Origin: Desulfobacteraceae bacterium
GTDB taxonomy: Bacteria > Desulfobacterota > Desulfobacteria > Desulfobacterales > Desulfosalsimonadaceae
Assembly: GCA_027353395.1 (NCBI GenBank)
Contig: DAIEHU010000068.1
Coordinates: forward strand, 1 to 10,284
Reading direction: 5' to 3'
Length of the DNA: 10,284 nucleotides
Shown here: in pieces, positions 1 through 6,197 of the stretch
Numbering within the stretch: position 1 is the first letter of the stretch
Layout: each line of letters opens with the position of its first letter
Notes under the pieces: model-generated
The model's database searches: none
What the model was told of the DNA's origin: nothing
What the model saw: the letters and a program-made list of their open reading frames with translations, nothing else
Translations under genes and position numbers: made by a program

Positions 1-574
1 ATTCCTTGCCGGAAATCATGAATGTTTTTGAACCCGGCCATTGCCGCTTCCAGGCGTGAAACAGCGTGTCCACGGGCCGGCCCCGGTCATCCTTTGCAAA
101 TGACAGACTCGAATGCGTGATGATGGGCCTTCCGTTTGCCTGCCATCCGGTGGGCTGGGCCCAGACGCCGATGATGCCGGTTTGGGCGGTGCTGGTTCCG
201 GCCACGGCGTTGAGGTGATTCATATCCGTTGCGGCGGGCAAGTAGCATTTGGCGTCCGTATACCACAAAGCCCGGCCCAGAAATTCCCGGATGTTGGGCA
301 TGAGCCAGTCGCCGTCTTTCCCGCCCGGCCCTCCGTTTGCGTCGAGTTCCAGATATTTGGGATGAAGGCCGTCAATGGCGATATAGATCAGTTTCCGGTC
401 TGGTTTTACGGATTTGACGGCGGATGGAATGGATGGTTTTCCGGAGAATCCAGGTGCAAAGGAAGGCATTACGCCAAGCGTTCCCATCGCTGTTCCGCCT
501 AAGACGCCAGCCGCCATCTTTTTTAAAAATGTTCTGCGGTCCAGCAGGCCGGAATTTTCATTTTTTTGCGTCAT
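1..574 (-). CDS. Tat-exported alkaline phosphatase superfamily protein (3' part missing)
   Basis: The 191 visible residues run off the left edge with no stop, so the C-terminal part is not in the window. The N-terminus is a twin-arginine signal: D-R-R-T-F-L-K-K at residues 12-19, then a small/hydrophobic stretch (20-40). After it comes an alkaline-phosphatase/phosphodiesterase core start: a beta strand ending in a metal-binding Asp (LIYIAIDGLHP, D68), then P-A-A-T-D-M-N-H with T116 the likely catalytic nucleophile, and NAVAGTSTAQTGI (122-134), which matches the family's usual A-x-(V/T)-G-x-x-x-x-x-G-I. The family hydrolyses phosphate mono- or diesters (sometimes sulfate or phosphonate) with two metal ions; the Tat signal puts the folded enzyme in the periplasm. 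The start is set by GGGGAG (583-588) 8 nt upstream. The substrate cannot be told. Superfamily assignment is good; phosphatase versus phosphodiesterase is open. Confidence 0.85.
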   Translation of the reverse strand, partial: MTQKNENSGLLDRRTFLKKMAAGVLGGTAMGTLGVMPSFAPGFSGKPSIPSAVKSVKPDRKLIYIAIDGLHPKYLELDANGGPGGKDGDWLMPNIREFLGRALWYTDAKCYLPAATDMNHLNAVAGTSTAQTGIIGVWAQPTGWQANGRPIITHSSLSFAKDDRGRPVDTLFHAWKRQWPGSKTFMISGKE

Positions 575-636
575 AGCCGGTTCTCCCCGATGATTGATAA
601 GTTTTGATGAAAATAAACCGGTATTCGTGATTCCAT

Positions 637-746
637 TTTGCATTCAAGATGACATCAAGGCGGTAAGAAGAAGGCGGCGCAGGCTTACTGTTTGTAAGTT
701 GAGGAGCCGGCGACGCAGCCAACGCGGATGCCGCTTGAATGCGAAT
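637..746. repeat. Imperfect inverted-repeat element (MITE/REP-like) in the spacer
   Basis: The 200 bp between the phosphatase start (574) and the TPR gene end (775) hold no gene. Most of the spacer is a folded element: GCATTCAAG at 640-648 is repeated inverted as CTTGAATGC at 734-742, with a nearby CATC (653-656) matched by GATG (727-730), and a central small hairpin CTTAC-TGTTT-GTAAG at 684-698. The middle arms pair poorly. The layout (outer terminal repeat, purine-rich then GC-rich arms, central hairpin, about 110 bp) resembles dispersed non-autonomous intergenic repeats; I associate similar strings with Desulfobacteraceae genomes, but only from memory. No second copy is visible in this window. 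It could also act as a transcript end or mRNA-stability structure for the TPR operon. Confidence 0.5.
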
Positions 747-774
747 TGGAATGAGAAAGAATCATGATGATGGT

Positions 775-1425
775 TTATTCCGCCGGGTGTCTGATGATCT
801 CCACCTCCGCCTGTTCCAGAGATTCGGGGTGGTGCACCAGAAACCGGCCGTCATTTGCGAGAGCGGCCAGCAGTTGTTCCGGAGTGAACATCAGATAGGC
901 TTTTTCATAAAAAATATTAAACAGATGGTCGATGGAGCAGGCTTTGTAGCCCGGCTTCAGCATATTGTAGCAGGTGTCCATCACGGTTTCGGTCAGATTG
1001 AGTATATCCGGCTTCACCACCCAGTCAAATTCATCCTGGGTTTTTCCGGAGGCCAGCAGTGCCTCAATGATAAAATAGAGCACATCCGGGTCATCCGGCG
1101 TTTTTTTGTGAAGATAATGAAGCGTTTCAAGCGCCTTGTCATAATCATAGTTGAAAAAATACGCCTGGGCGATGGAGAACCGGGCGAAATTGTCCTCGGG
1201 ACAGTCCGCTAGTTGTTGCTGGTGAAGCCGGATCAATGCCTCAAAGTCCTCTTTCGCCCACAGTTCATCTTCAATGTCCGCCCATTCGTTCTGGGGCCAA
1301 TCGCTGTCCGGCGATTGATTCGCGCTGGAAGGGGTTTCAGGGGAAACGGATGACGCCGGCCTTCGGCCTTTAATGCGTTCCACGGGGAAGCGGATGATAT
1401 TGTTTTTTTTGATTTTCTGGGTCAT
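775..1425 (-). CDS. TPR-like hypothetical protein
   Basis: This 216-residue protein has no signal peptide and is probably cytoplasmic. Residues 1-45 are basic and then Ser/Pro-rich, likely disordered. Residues 55-125 are helical with a tetratricopeptide-like rhythm: WAKEDFEALIRLHQQQLADCPED, then FSIAQAYFFNYDYDKALETL with the A/Y/F spacing and the P-D-D-P break at 110-113 that usually separate TPR helix pairs. Residues 140-216 are helical but not recognisable. TPR folds mediate protein contacts; no partner can be named. The ATG lies 40 nt after the kinase stop on the same strand, so the gene is probably the last member of the GT9-kinase operon, although its Shine-Dalgarno is weak. The role is unknown; a link to surface-glycan assembly rests only on position. 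Confidence 0.75.
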   Translation of the reverse strand: MTQKIKKNNIIRFPVERIKGRRPASSVSPETPSSANQSPDSDWPQNEWADIEDELWAKEDFEALIRLHQQQLADCPEDNFARFSIAQAYFFNYDYDKALETLHYLHKKTPDDPDVLYFIIEALLASGKTQDEFDWVVKPDILNLTETVMDTCYNMLKPGYKACSIDHLFNIFYEKAYLMFTPEQLLAALANDGRFLVHHPESLEQAEVEIIRHPAE

Positions 1426-1465
1426 GGAAAAAATTGCCGCTTAATAGTCTGTTTTTTCAAGGTTA

Positions 1466-2188
1466 TCATGCACCGGACCCGCCTGCCGGACGGTCTGAAT
1501 GCGTCAGCGGGGCAAGGGCCAGAATTGTTTCCGGCAAATGGTGTTTGGCGACGGCCCGCCGCCAGCGGTTGATATATTTTCCCCGCAATTGATTCCGGTT
1601 TTGCGGGGCTGTCCGCGCCTTGTCAAAGTCGATGAGAAATATCCGGTTGTGCATATCAACCAGCACATTGCCCGGATGAAGGTCTACATGGTGGATGGTG
1701 TTGTCCACCAGAACGGCCACCTGGCGCATCAGTTCCCCCATCGCGGCTCGCGCCCGGTCCGGGGCCTGGATGCTGAGTCGGGCCAGGGTGACGGCGTTTT
1801 CAATTTCACGGGTGACAATCCACGCATGATATAAGCGATGGCCCATATATTTAAACCGATAGGCGAAGGCCACCGGTTCCGGCGCGTTCACGCCTATTCC
1901 CGATAGATATTTCAGAAGAAAAAACTCCGACTCGCACCGGAACTTTGACAGTTTTAAATAGGTTCTCCGGTTGACGTGCCGGATCAGGCCGCCCCTGGTG
2001 TAATTTTTAACAATTACCGGGCCGACGTCCGGCAGGTCAATAGATGTCACGCCCGCCCTTCCGCCGAGAACGCCATTTCCCATCGTTCCTGGTTTTTCAA
2101 AACAGGCGGTCAGTTGCCGGATTTGCGGTTCCGTCAGCGAGGCATCCGCGCCGATATGATAAGGATGATGGTAGGAAATCTCAGCCAT
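1466..2188 (-). CDS. kdkA: LPS core sugar kinase, KdkA/InaA (Kdo kinase) family
   Basis: The 240 residues match the length of the lipopolysaccharide kinase family (KdkA, InaA, WaaP-like; protein-kinase fold). Visible motifs in order: a Gly-rich loop LGGRAG (41-46), V-I-V-K (K61, ATP lysine), a helix-C acidic residue in CESEFFLL (E86/E88), the catalytic loop H-x-D-L-H-P-G-N (D169, N174), and D-F-D (187-189) in place of DFG. KdkA phosphorylates Kdo on the cytoplasmic side during inner-core assembly; related enzymes phosphorylate heptose, so the acceptor is uncertain. The reading frame is open upstream to 2326, but the ATG at 2188 fits the family length and overlaps the end of the GT9 gene by 8 nt (ATGGCTGA), suggesting translational coupling. 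The pairing with a heptosyltransferase-like gene supports an LPS role. The gene symbol is by family resemblance only. Confidence 0.82.
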   Translation of the reverse strand: MAEISYHHPYHIGADASLTEPQIRQLTACFEKPGTMGNGVLGGRAGVTSIDLPDVGPVIVKNYTRGGLIRHVNRRTYLKLSKFRCESEFFLLKYLSGIGVNAPEPVAFAYRFKYMGHRLYHAWIVTREIENAVTLARLSIQAPDRARAAMGELMRQVAVLVDNTIHHVDLHPGNVLVDMHNRIFLIDFDKARTAPQNRNQLRGKYINRWRRAVAKHHLPETILALAPLTHSDRPAGGSGA

Positions 2189-3236
2189 GTGATCGCCGCA
2201 CCGGTTTCGCCGGGTATGTTTCCAAGCCCTGTTCAATCTTTTCAATGACCGCATCCGGCGTGATGCGGGCCATGCGGCCGGGCCGGGTGATCCGGGTGAT
2301 GGGCGTATTTTCTTCACCGGGATCATGGTATCTGTCGATCAGTAAATCGTGATATTTGCCGTAGGGTCCGCACCGTCCGGGATCCGTGAACCCGTACAGG
2401 CCGACGGTCGGGACATCCAGGGCCACGGCCATGTGCAAAGGCCCGGTATCCGGGGAGACGATCATCCGGCAACCGTCCATCTGGAGCATGGTGTTCCGGA
2501 TGGGTTTTTCCAGGGCCAGCGCGGGCATTTTCCGGCATAACCGGCCAATCGCTGCGGCCCGGTCTTTTTCCATCCGGCTGGGCCCGCCGATGAGCAGAGG
2601 CTGCATGTCCAGTGTTTTATCCACATAATCCGCGGCTTCCGCGTAATTTTCAATGGCCCAGTCCTTGTCCGGGCTGGACGATGCGATCACAAACCCGATG
2701 GCCGGCCGGTTGAAACGGTCAAAAAAAGCGTGTTGCCAGGCCCGTTCCGCGTCGGTAAAGGCGAAATTCCATTCCTTTGGATAATTGTCGATCTCAAGAT
2801 AATCCAGAAATTCAAAATACAAATCCTGCACATGCCGGGCCGGAGCCGTTGGAATCCGTCTGTTGGTCACGAGCCAGTGCAATTCCCTGGACCGTTTGAA
2901 GTCAAAGCCCAGCTTGTTTTTTGACCGGACAAACAGGGTGAGCAGGCTGGCCTTGGCGCTCACCTGGGGAACAATCGCCAGATCAAAGGATTCCTTTCTC
3001 AACTGCCCGAACAGCTTAAACCATGATTTCAGGTCCGCGTTCCGGTCAAAGGTGATGAACCGGTCGATATTTTTTTGGTGTTTGACCATGTCATACGGCA
3101 GCTTTTGCAGCACCCAGGTTAACTGGGCGTCCGGATACCCTTTGCGCAGTCCGTTGACCAGCGCCAGCGCATGGACCGTGTCCCCAAGCGCGGATGTGCG
3201 TATCAGGCAGATTTTCCGGGCGTTAATTTTCGGCAT
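2181..3236 (-). CDS. Glycosyltransferase family 9 (LPS heptosyltransferase-like)
   Basis: The 351-residue length is typical for GT9. The N-terminal domain begins I-C-L-I-R-T-S-A-L-G-D with D19 at the position of the catalytic Asp of WaaC-type enzymes, followed by the helix TVHALALVNGL. The C-terminal donor domain has the GT9 signature SPDTGPLHMAVALDVPTVGL (261-280) followed by Y-G-x-T-D-P-x-R-x-G-P-Y-G. The family transfers ADP-heptose to Kdo or heptose of the LPS inner core at the cytoplasmic face of the inner membrane. The downstream, overlapping Kdo-type kinase supports a heptosyltransferase I-like role, but motifs alone do not separate HepI from HepII or other GT9 specificities, so no symbol is given. 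The ATG at 3236 puts the Asp motif at the expected distance from the N-terminus; the Shine-Dalgarno is poor. It is the first gene of the minus-strand unit. Confidence 0.87.
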   Translation of the reverse strand: MPKINARKICLIRTSALGDTVHALALVNGLRKGYPDAQLTWVLQKLPYDMVKHQKNIDRFITFDRNADLKSWFKLFGQLRKESFDLAIVPQVSAKASLLTLFVRSKNKLGFDFKRSRELHWLVTNRRIPTAPARHVQDLYFEFLDYLEIDNYPKEWNFAFTDAERAWQHAFFDRFNRPAIGFVIASSSPDKDWAIENYAEAADYVDKTLDMQPLLIGGPSRMEKDRAAAIGRLCRKMPALALEKPIRNTMLQMDGCRMIVSPDTGPLHMAVALDVPTVGLYGFTDPGRCGPYGKYHDLLIDRYHDPGEENTPITRITRPGRMARITPDAVIEKIEQGLETYPAKPVRRSHG

Positions 3237-3379
3237 CGGTTTTTTCTATGTCTGCAAAATGGGTTGATCAAATCCCGTGATCAGTGGTAGTCTTCAGCGC
3301 ATTGATGAACGATTTTACCGGAAATTTTTTAAAAGATCAATTGATTATCATGGTGATGATCAGCGGGGAAAGGAGCGGG
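3237..3379. promoter_or_regulatory. Divergent intergenic region between the two LPS gene units
   Basis: The 143 bp separate the GT9 gene (leftward) from the DUF6165 gene (rightward), so both promoters should lie here. Two identical 6 bp palindromes TGATCA sit at 3265-3270 and 3278-3283, 13 bp centre to centre, and further GATCA strings follow at about 3335 and 3357. These could be half sites of an operator or simply clustered GATC (Dam-type) motifs. I could not find -35/-10 boxes I would defend on either strand. Confidence 0.35.
3370..3375 (+). promoter_or_regulatory. Shine-Dalgarno AAGGAG fixing the DUF6165 start
   Basis: AAGGAG ends 4 nt before the ATG at 3380. Although the frame is open from an ATG at 3284, this ribosome binding site and the family's usual N-terminus (M-x-V/I-E-V-x-x-G-E) both favour the start at 3380. 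Confidence 0.6.
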
Positions 3380-3769
3380 ATGCAGGTCGAAGTCTCTGTG
3401 GGTGAAGTGGTGGACAAGGTGAGCATTTTGTCCATCAAACTCAAAAAAATACAAAATCCCGGAAAGCTGAAAAATATTCAAAAAGAATACGATATGCTGG
3501 CGGTTCCCATGCAGGCGGCGGGGATTTCCGTGACTTCCGGCGAATTCCAGCGCCTGGAAGCCATTAATCTGAAACTCTGGGATATCGAGGACCGGATTCG
3601 CCTGAAGGAAGCGGCCCAGGCCTTTGACGCGGAATTTATCGAGCTGGCCCGCAGCGTCTATTTTATCAATGATGACCGGGCTGCGGTCAAAAAAGAGATT
3701 AACCTGAAGTATGGATCAGATATTATTGAAGAAAAAGAGTATGTCGAATACAAGCCCCAGGCAAGGTAG
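3380..3769 (+). CDS. DUF6165 family protein
   Basis: The 129 residues begin M-Q-V-E-V-S-V-G-E-V-V-D-K-V-S-I-L and continue as a charged helical protein (LKKIQNPGKLKNIQKEY, then RLEAINLKLWDIEDRIR). This N-terminal pattern (V-G-E-x-x-D-K-x-x-I-L-x-I-K-L) is what I recognise as the DUF6165 family, small proteins of about 120-130 residues commonly beside glycosyltransferase and surface-polysaccharide genes. No biochemical function is known to me. There is no signal peptide or membrane segment; parts of residues 18-40 and 58-80 could form a coiled coil. It is the first gene of the plus-strand unit and ends 6 nt before the GTG of the GT2 gene, so it is very likely co-transcribed and may assist the sugar transferases. 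Family recognition is from memory and was not searched. Confidence 0.75.
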   Translation: MQVEVSVGEVVDKVSILSIKLKKIQNPGKLKNIQKEYDMLAVPMQAAGISVTSGEFQRLEAINLKLWDIEDRIRLKEAAQAFDAEFIELARSVYFINDDRAAVKKEINLKYGSDIIEEKEYVEYKPQAR

Positions 3770-3775
3770 CGCACC

Positions 3776-4573
3776 GTGACCAGAAATCCAAATTATACCC
3801 TGTCCGTCATCCTCATCGCCAAAAACGAGGAAGACCGCATTGAGCGCTGCCTCCGGTCGGTGGCCCCCATCGCCGATGAGATCATTGTGCTGGACAGCGG
3901 CAGCACGGACCGCACGGCCGCCATTGCAAAACATTTCACCGGCAAGGTGTTTGAGACCGACTGGCCCGGCTATGGCCCCCAGAAGCAGCGGGCACTTGAA
4001 AAGGCCACGGGTGACTGGGTGCTGTCCATTGATGCGGACGAGGAATTGTCCCTGGAACTTTGCGGGGAAATTCAGCGGACCCTGGCGGCCGGGCCGCCGG
4101 AAACCGGGTTCAAGCTGCCCTGGGCCGTGACGATTTTCGGCGTGACCTTAAATCATGGCCGCAGCGCACGCGCCCCCCTCCGGCTCTTCCGGCGGGCGGG
4201 CGCGCGGTTCACGGACGCACAGGTGCATGAAACGGTCCTGCTGCCCAAAGGAAAAGTCAAGACCCTGAAAGGCCGCCTGCTGCATTACACCCACCGGGAT
4301 TTCGGCCATTATCTGGAAAAAAACCGGCAGTATGCCTGGCTGGGGGCAAAGCAGCGCCATGCCAAAGGGAAAAAAGGATTCGGGTTGACCGGTGCGGTCT
4401 TGCGGGCCGTGTGGACGTTTTTTCTGATATACGTCATCCGTCTGGGGTTTCTGGACGGCCGGGTCGGGTTTCTGGCGGCCGTCATGTACAGCCAGAGCAG
4501 TTTCAACAAATACGCCGGGTTGTGGACGTTGCGGCGGGCGGCGGCGTCAGAGAAAAAAACGGAGCATCCATGA
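3776..4573 (+). CDS. Glycosyltransferase family 2, WaaE/KdtX-like
   Basis: This 265-residue protein is a GT-A-fold family 2 transferase. Residues 9-50 carry LSVILIAKNEEDRIERCLRS and EIIVLDSGSTDRT, the nucleotide-sugar binding start; D-A-D at 86-88 within LSIDADEEL is the metal-binding DXD; Q-V-H-E (149-152) is the downstream motif seen in WaaE-type enzymes. A hydrophobic stretch at about 209-225 (VLRAVWTFFLIYVIRLG) may hold the C-terminus against the inner membrane. WaaE/KdtX proteins add a beta-linked glucose to inner-core heptose; the donor and acceptor here are not determined. The GTG start at 3776 lies 6 nt after the previous stop, with AAGG at 3763-3766. Its stop overlaps the next gene's ATG (ATGA), indicating translational coupling within the same operon. 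Confidence 0.85.
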   Translation: MTRNPNYTLSVILIAKNEEDRIERCLRSVAPIADEIIVLDSGSTDRTAAIAKHFTGKVFETDWPGYGPQKQRALEKATGDWVLSIDADEELSLELCGEIQRTLAAGPPETGFKLPWAVTIFGVTLNHGRSARAPLRLFRRAGARFTDAQVHETVLLPKGKVKTLKGRLLHYTHRDFGHYLEKNRQYAWLGAKQRHAKGKKGFGLTGAVLRAVWTFFLIYVIRLGFLDGRVGFLAAVMYSQSSFNKYAGLWTLRRAAASEKKTEHP

Positions 4574-5610
4574 TGCGATATCTTTTTTATATCAGTGAGT
4601 TATATGCGTTCGCCATTGTCCGGCCCCTTCAGAAAACCATCCTTGAACGCGGGGATGAGGCGGCCTGGTTTTTTGATGATCCCGAGCGGCTGTCGGTCTA
4701 TCTCCGGCCTTCCGAACGCCGCCTCAGCACCGTGGCCGAGGTGAAAGCCTGGAATCCCTGCGCGGTATTTGTGCCGGGGAACGTGGCACCGGATTTTTTC
4801 CCTGGGATCAAGGTGGAGCTTTTTCATGGGTTTAACGCCCGCAAGCGCAACAGCGGCCGGGGGCATTTCAGGATCCGGAATTTTTTTGATTTGTACTGCA
4901 CCCAGGGGCCGGACACCACCGGGCCGTTTAAGGAACTGGAACAGCGGCTGGGTTTTTTTGAGGTCCATGAAACCGGGTGGCCGAAAATGGACCCGCTGTT
5001 CTGGGGGGATGGGGCGGACGACGGCTTGGTAAAAACCCGGCCGAGGGTGCTGTTCACGTCCACCTTTACCCCGCGCCTCAGCGCCGCGCCGGTTCTGGCG
5101 GACACCGTCGAGGAACTGGTCAAAACCGGCAAATACGAGTGGGTGGTGAATTTTCATCCCAAAATGGACCCGAAAGTGGTTGACCGGTACCGGGCCATGC
5201 AGGGGGACGATCTGGCCTATGTGGACACCGACGACATCATCCCGCTTTTAAAATCAGCCGACATCATGGTGTCGGACACGTCCTCCGTCCTGTCCGAATT
5301 TCTGCTCCTTGGCCGGCCGGTGGTCACCTTCAATAACCGGGAGCCCGGCCCCCATCTCATCAACATCACGGACCCGGAGCTTCTGGAGCAGAGCATCGCC
5401 CACGGATTAACCCATCCGCCGGACCTGATGGACAGGATTCAGTCTTACACAAATCATATCCACCCCTACCGGGACGGACGATCCAGTCTTCGGGTGCTGA
5501 TGGCCACGGACGCGCTGGTTCAAAAGGGGCTGGGACATCTGAAGCCGAAGCCGTTTAATCTGGGCAGACGGTTGAAGGTCCGGATGCAGTTGGGGTATTA
5601 CTGGTTTTAA
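4570..5610 (+). CDS. CDP-glycerol glycerophosphotransferase family protein (GT-B)
   Basis: The 346-residue protein resembles the C-terminal catalytic half of TagB/TagF-type enzymes. Visible elements: H-G-F-N (86-89) with an RKRN basic patch, a V-L-F-T-S-T-F-T-P-R strand/loop (160-169), V-V-N-F-H-P-K (192-198) and the strong donor-site signature S-D-T-S-S-V-L-S-E-F (235-244) followed by LLLGRPVVTFNN. The family transfers glycerol- or ribitol-phosphate from CDP-polyols, but Gram-negative members next to LPS genes often have uncharacterised donors. No signal peptide is seen. The start overlaps the GT2 stop (ATGA); GGAG at 4561-4564 serves either this ATG or a second ATG at 4573. An in-frame extension back to 4411 lies inside the GT2 gene and is rejected. 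It is the last gene before a strong terminator, so it probably works with the preceding transferases on the same glycan. Confidence 0.8.
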   Translation: MMRYLFYISELYAFAIVRPLQKTILERGDEAAWFFDDPERLSVYLRPSERRLSTVAEVKAWNPCAVFVPGNVAPDFFPGIKVELFHGFNARKRNSGRGHFRIRNFFDLYCTQGPDTTGPFKELEQRLGFFEVHETGWPKMDPLFWGDGADDGLVKTRPRVLFTSTFTPRLSAAPVLADTVEELVKTGKYEWVVNFHPKMDPKVVDRYRAMQGDDLAYVDTDDIIPLLKSADIMVSDTSSVLSEFLLLGRPVVTFNNREPGPHLINITDPELLEQSIAHGLTHPPDLMDRIQSYTNHIHPYRDGRSSLRVLMATDALVQKGLGHLKPKPFNLGRRLKVRMQLGYYWF

Positions 5611-5616
5611 ACCGGA

Positions 5617-5654
5617 AAAATTTCAGACGCGGCACGTGCCGCATCAGAAATTTT
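5617..5654 (+). terminator. Near-perfect hairpin terminator after the plus-strand operon
   Basis: Starting 6 nt after the stop at 5610, arms of 19 nt (5617-5635 and 5636-5654) pair with only two mismatches. The centre is the perfect palindrome GCGGCACGTGCCGC, and AAAATTTC / GAAATTTT flank it. A-rich on one side and T-rich on the other, it can end transcription from either strand, so it would also insulate the LPS operon from minus-strand transcripts coming through the toxin/IS remnants. Confidence 0.8.
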
Positions 5655-5672
5655 CAGCCCTATGGTGCAATA

Positions 5673-5797
5673 TCAGGCGGCTTTTGGTGCAGACAACGAT
5701 TTTCGTGCGGTCGGGGTCACAAGTTTTTTTTGGTCTGGCTCTGACGTTTGAGAACATCCTCAAAGATATCATCGGGATCATGATTGAACTTGGCGGC
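5673..5797 (-). pseudogene. Remnant of a small antitoxin, N-truncated and frameshifted
   Basis: Read leftward, one frame from 5797 to the stop at 5717 gives AAKFNHDPDDIFEDVLKRQ followed by S-Q-T-K-K-N-L, and a second frame continues N-L-V-T-P-T-A-R-K-S-L-S-A-P-K-A-A to a stop at 5673. The two join at an A8 run (T8 on the plus strand, 5724-5731), a classic slippage site. The joined text resembles the C-terminal half of short antitoxins often found beside PIN toxins, whose pattern (H-A-x-K-F-N-Y-D-x-x-A-I-x-E-D, then basic, then V-V-x-x-x-P-R) I recall from memory. The N-terminal half is missing; a stop (5798-5800) precedes the first Ala in this frame. It lies directly after the toxin remnant instead of before it, so a deletion or rearrangement has occurred. 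A single indel at A8 as a sequencing error is possible. Confidence 0.5.
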
Positions 5798-6124
5798 TCA
5801 TAGCCGAATTCTCTACAGACAGATTCGATTTTAGGCCGAATCAAGGCATTGGCGATATGAACGCAATTCCAGGTGAGAAGATACTTCATTCCGTGCGCCG
5901 TCGCAAACGCAATATGATATTCCATTTCCGCTTTGGGAGGCAGAGAATCCGTTTGCCATGAAAGCCTTGCCAAGAGTTATGACCTCTTCAGTGGCTTCAA
6001 TCTCCTGAATTTCTTCAAGAATCGCCATGCGTCGGCTTGCGGCATCCGGGTGGACGAGACCCGCCTCTGCAACGACAAATTCTGAAATATACATGTCGAA
6101 TAATGGACGACGGGCCGGGTTCTT
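5798..6124 (-). pseudogene. Remnant of a PIN-domain (VapC-like) toxin, truncated and frameshifted
   Basis: Two minus-strand frames make one PIN protein. Residues from 6124 to about 5950 read R-R-P-L-F-D-M-Y-I-S-E-F-V-V-A-E-A-G, then D-A-A-S-R-R-M-A-I-L-E-E-I and an A-T-E-E-V-I-T-L helix start. After a frameshift near 5940-5955 the text continues L-P-P-K-A-E-M-E-Y-H-I-A-F-A-T-A-H-G, then M-K-Y-L-L-T-W-N-C-V-H-I-A-N-A and C-R-E-F-G-Y-E-P-P. The H-I-A-x-A-T..G..L-L-T-W-N-C-x-H-I-A-N-A block is typical of one VapC subgroup (PIN ribonucleases). The first ~45 residues with the first metal-binding Asp are absent: a TAA stop lies just upstream of 6124. The usual C-terminal tail after Y-E-P-P is replaced by antitoxin-like sequence. 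With truncation plus frameshift it cannot encode an active nuclease. Confidence 0.72.
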
Positions 6125-6197
6125 TTATTGCCTTTCTTGCCCACCAAGAAAAGTAACAGGGGAAAGGCGATTAATTTGATATGGTGTCCCCAGAATC
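6125..6197. other. Unassigned junction between toxin and IS66 remnants
   Basis: About 70 bp fit neither neighbour. They hold GGTGTCCCCAGAATCC (6183-6198) beside TTAATTTGATA. The string GGGGACACCATA on the minus strand is one I loosely associate with dispersed repeats near REP-type transposases, from memory only. No open frame of note is present. This is where the IS66 text stops making sense and where the toxin N-terminus should have been. Confidence 0.3.

Noticed and set aside
739..1212. 157-residue plus-strand frame opposite the TPR gene
   Set aside because: Antisense shadow with no motif or ribosome binding site and no neighbours in the same direction.
2189..2326. Longer start for the sugar kinase at 2326
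   Set aside because: The extra 46 residues are Arg/Pro-rich, overlap the GT9 coding sequence and have no family counterpart; the ATG at 2188 gives the normal ~240 residues.
2863..3267. 134-residue plus-strand frame across the GT9 gene start
   Set aside because: Antisense to the conserved GT9 N-terminus and carrying no motif of its own.
4411..4569. In-frame upstream extension (53 residues) of the CDP-glycerol-type gene
   Set aside because: It lies wholly within the GT2 gene in another frame, has odd low-complexity text, and the ATG at 4570 has GGAG at 4561-4564 and the usual ATGA coupling.
4600..5157. 185-residue antisense frame opposite the CDP-glycerol-type gene
   Set aside because: Shadow of a well-supported gene; the translation has no recognisable motif and is Pro/Arg/Gly-rich as expected for antisense of GC-rich coding DNA.
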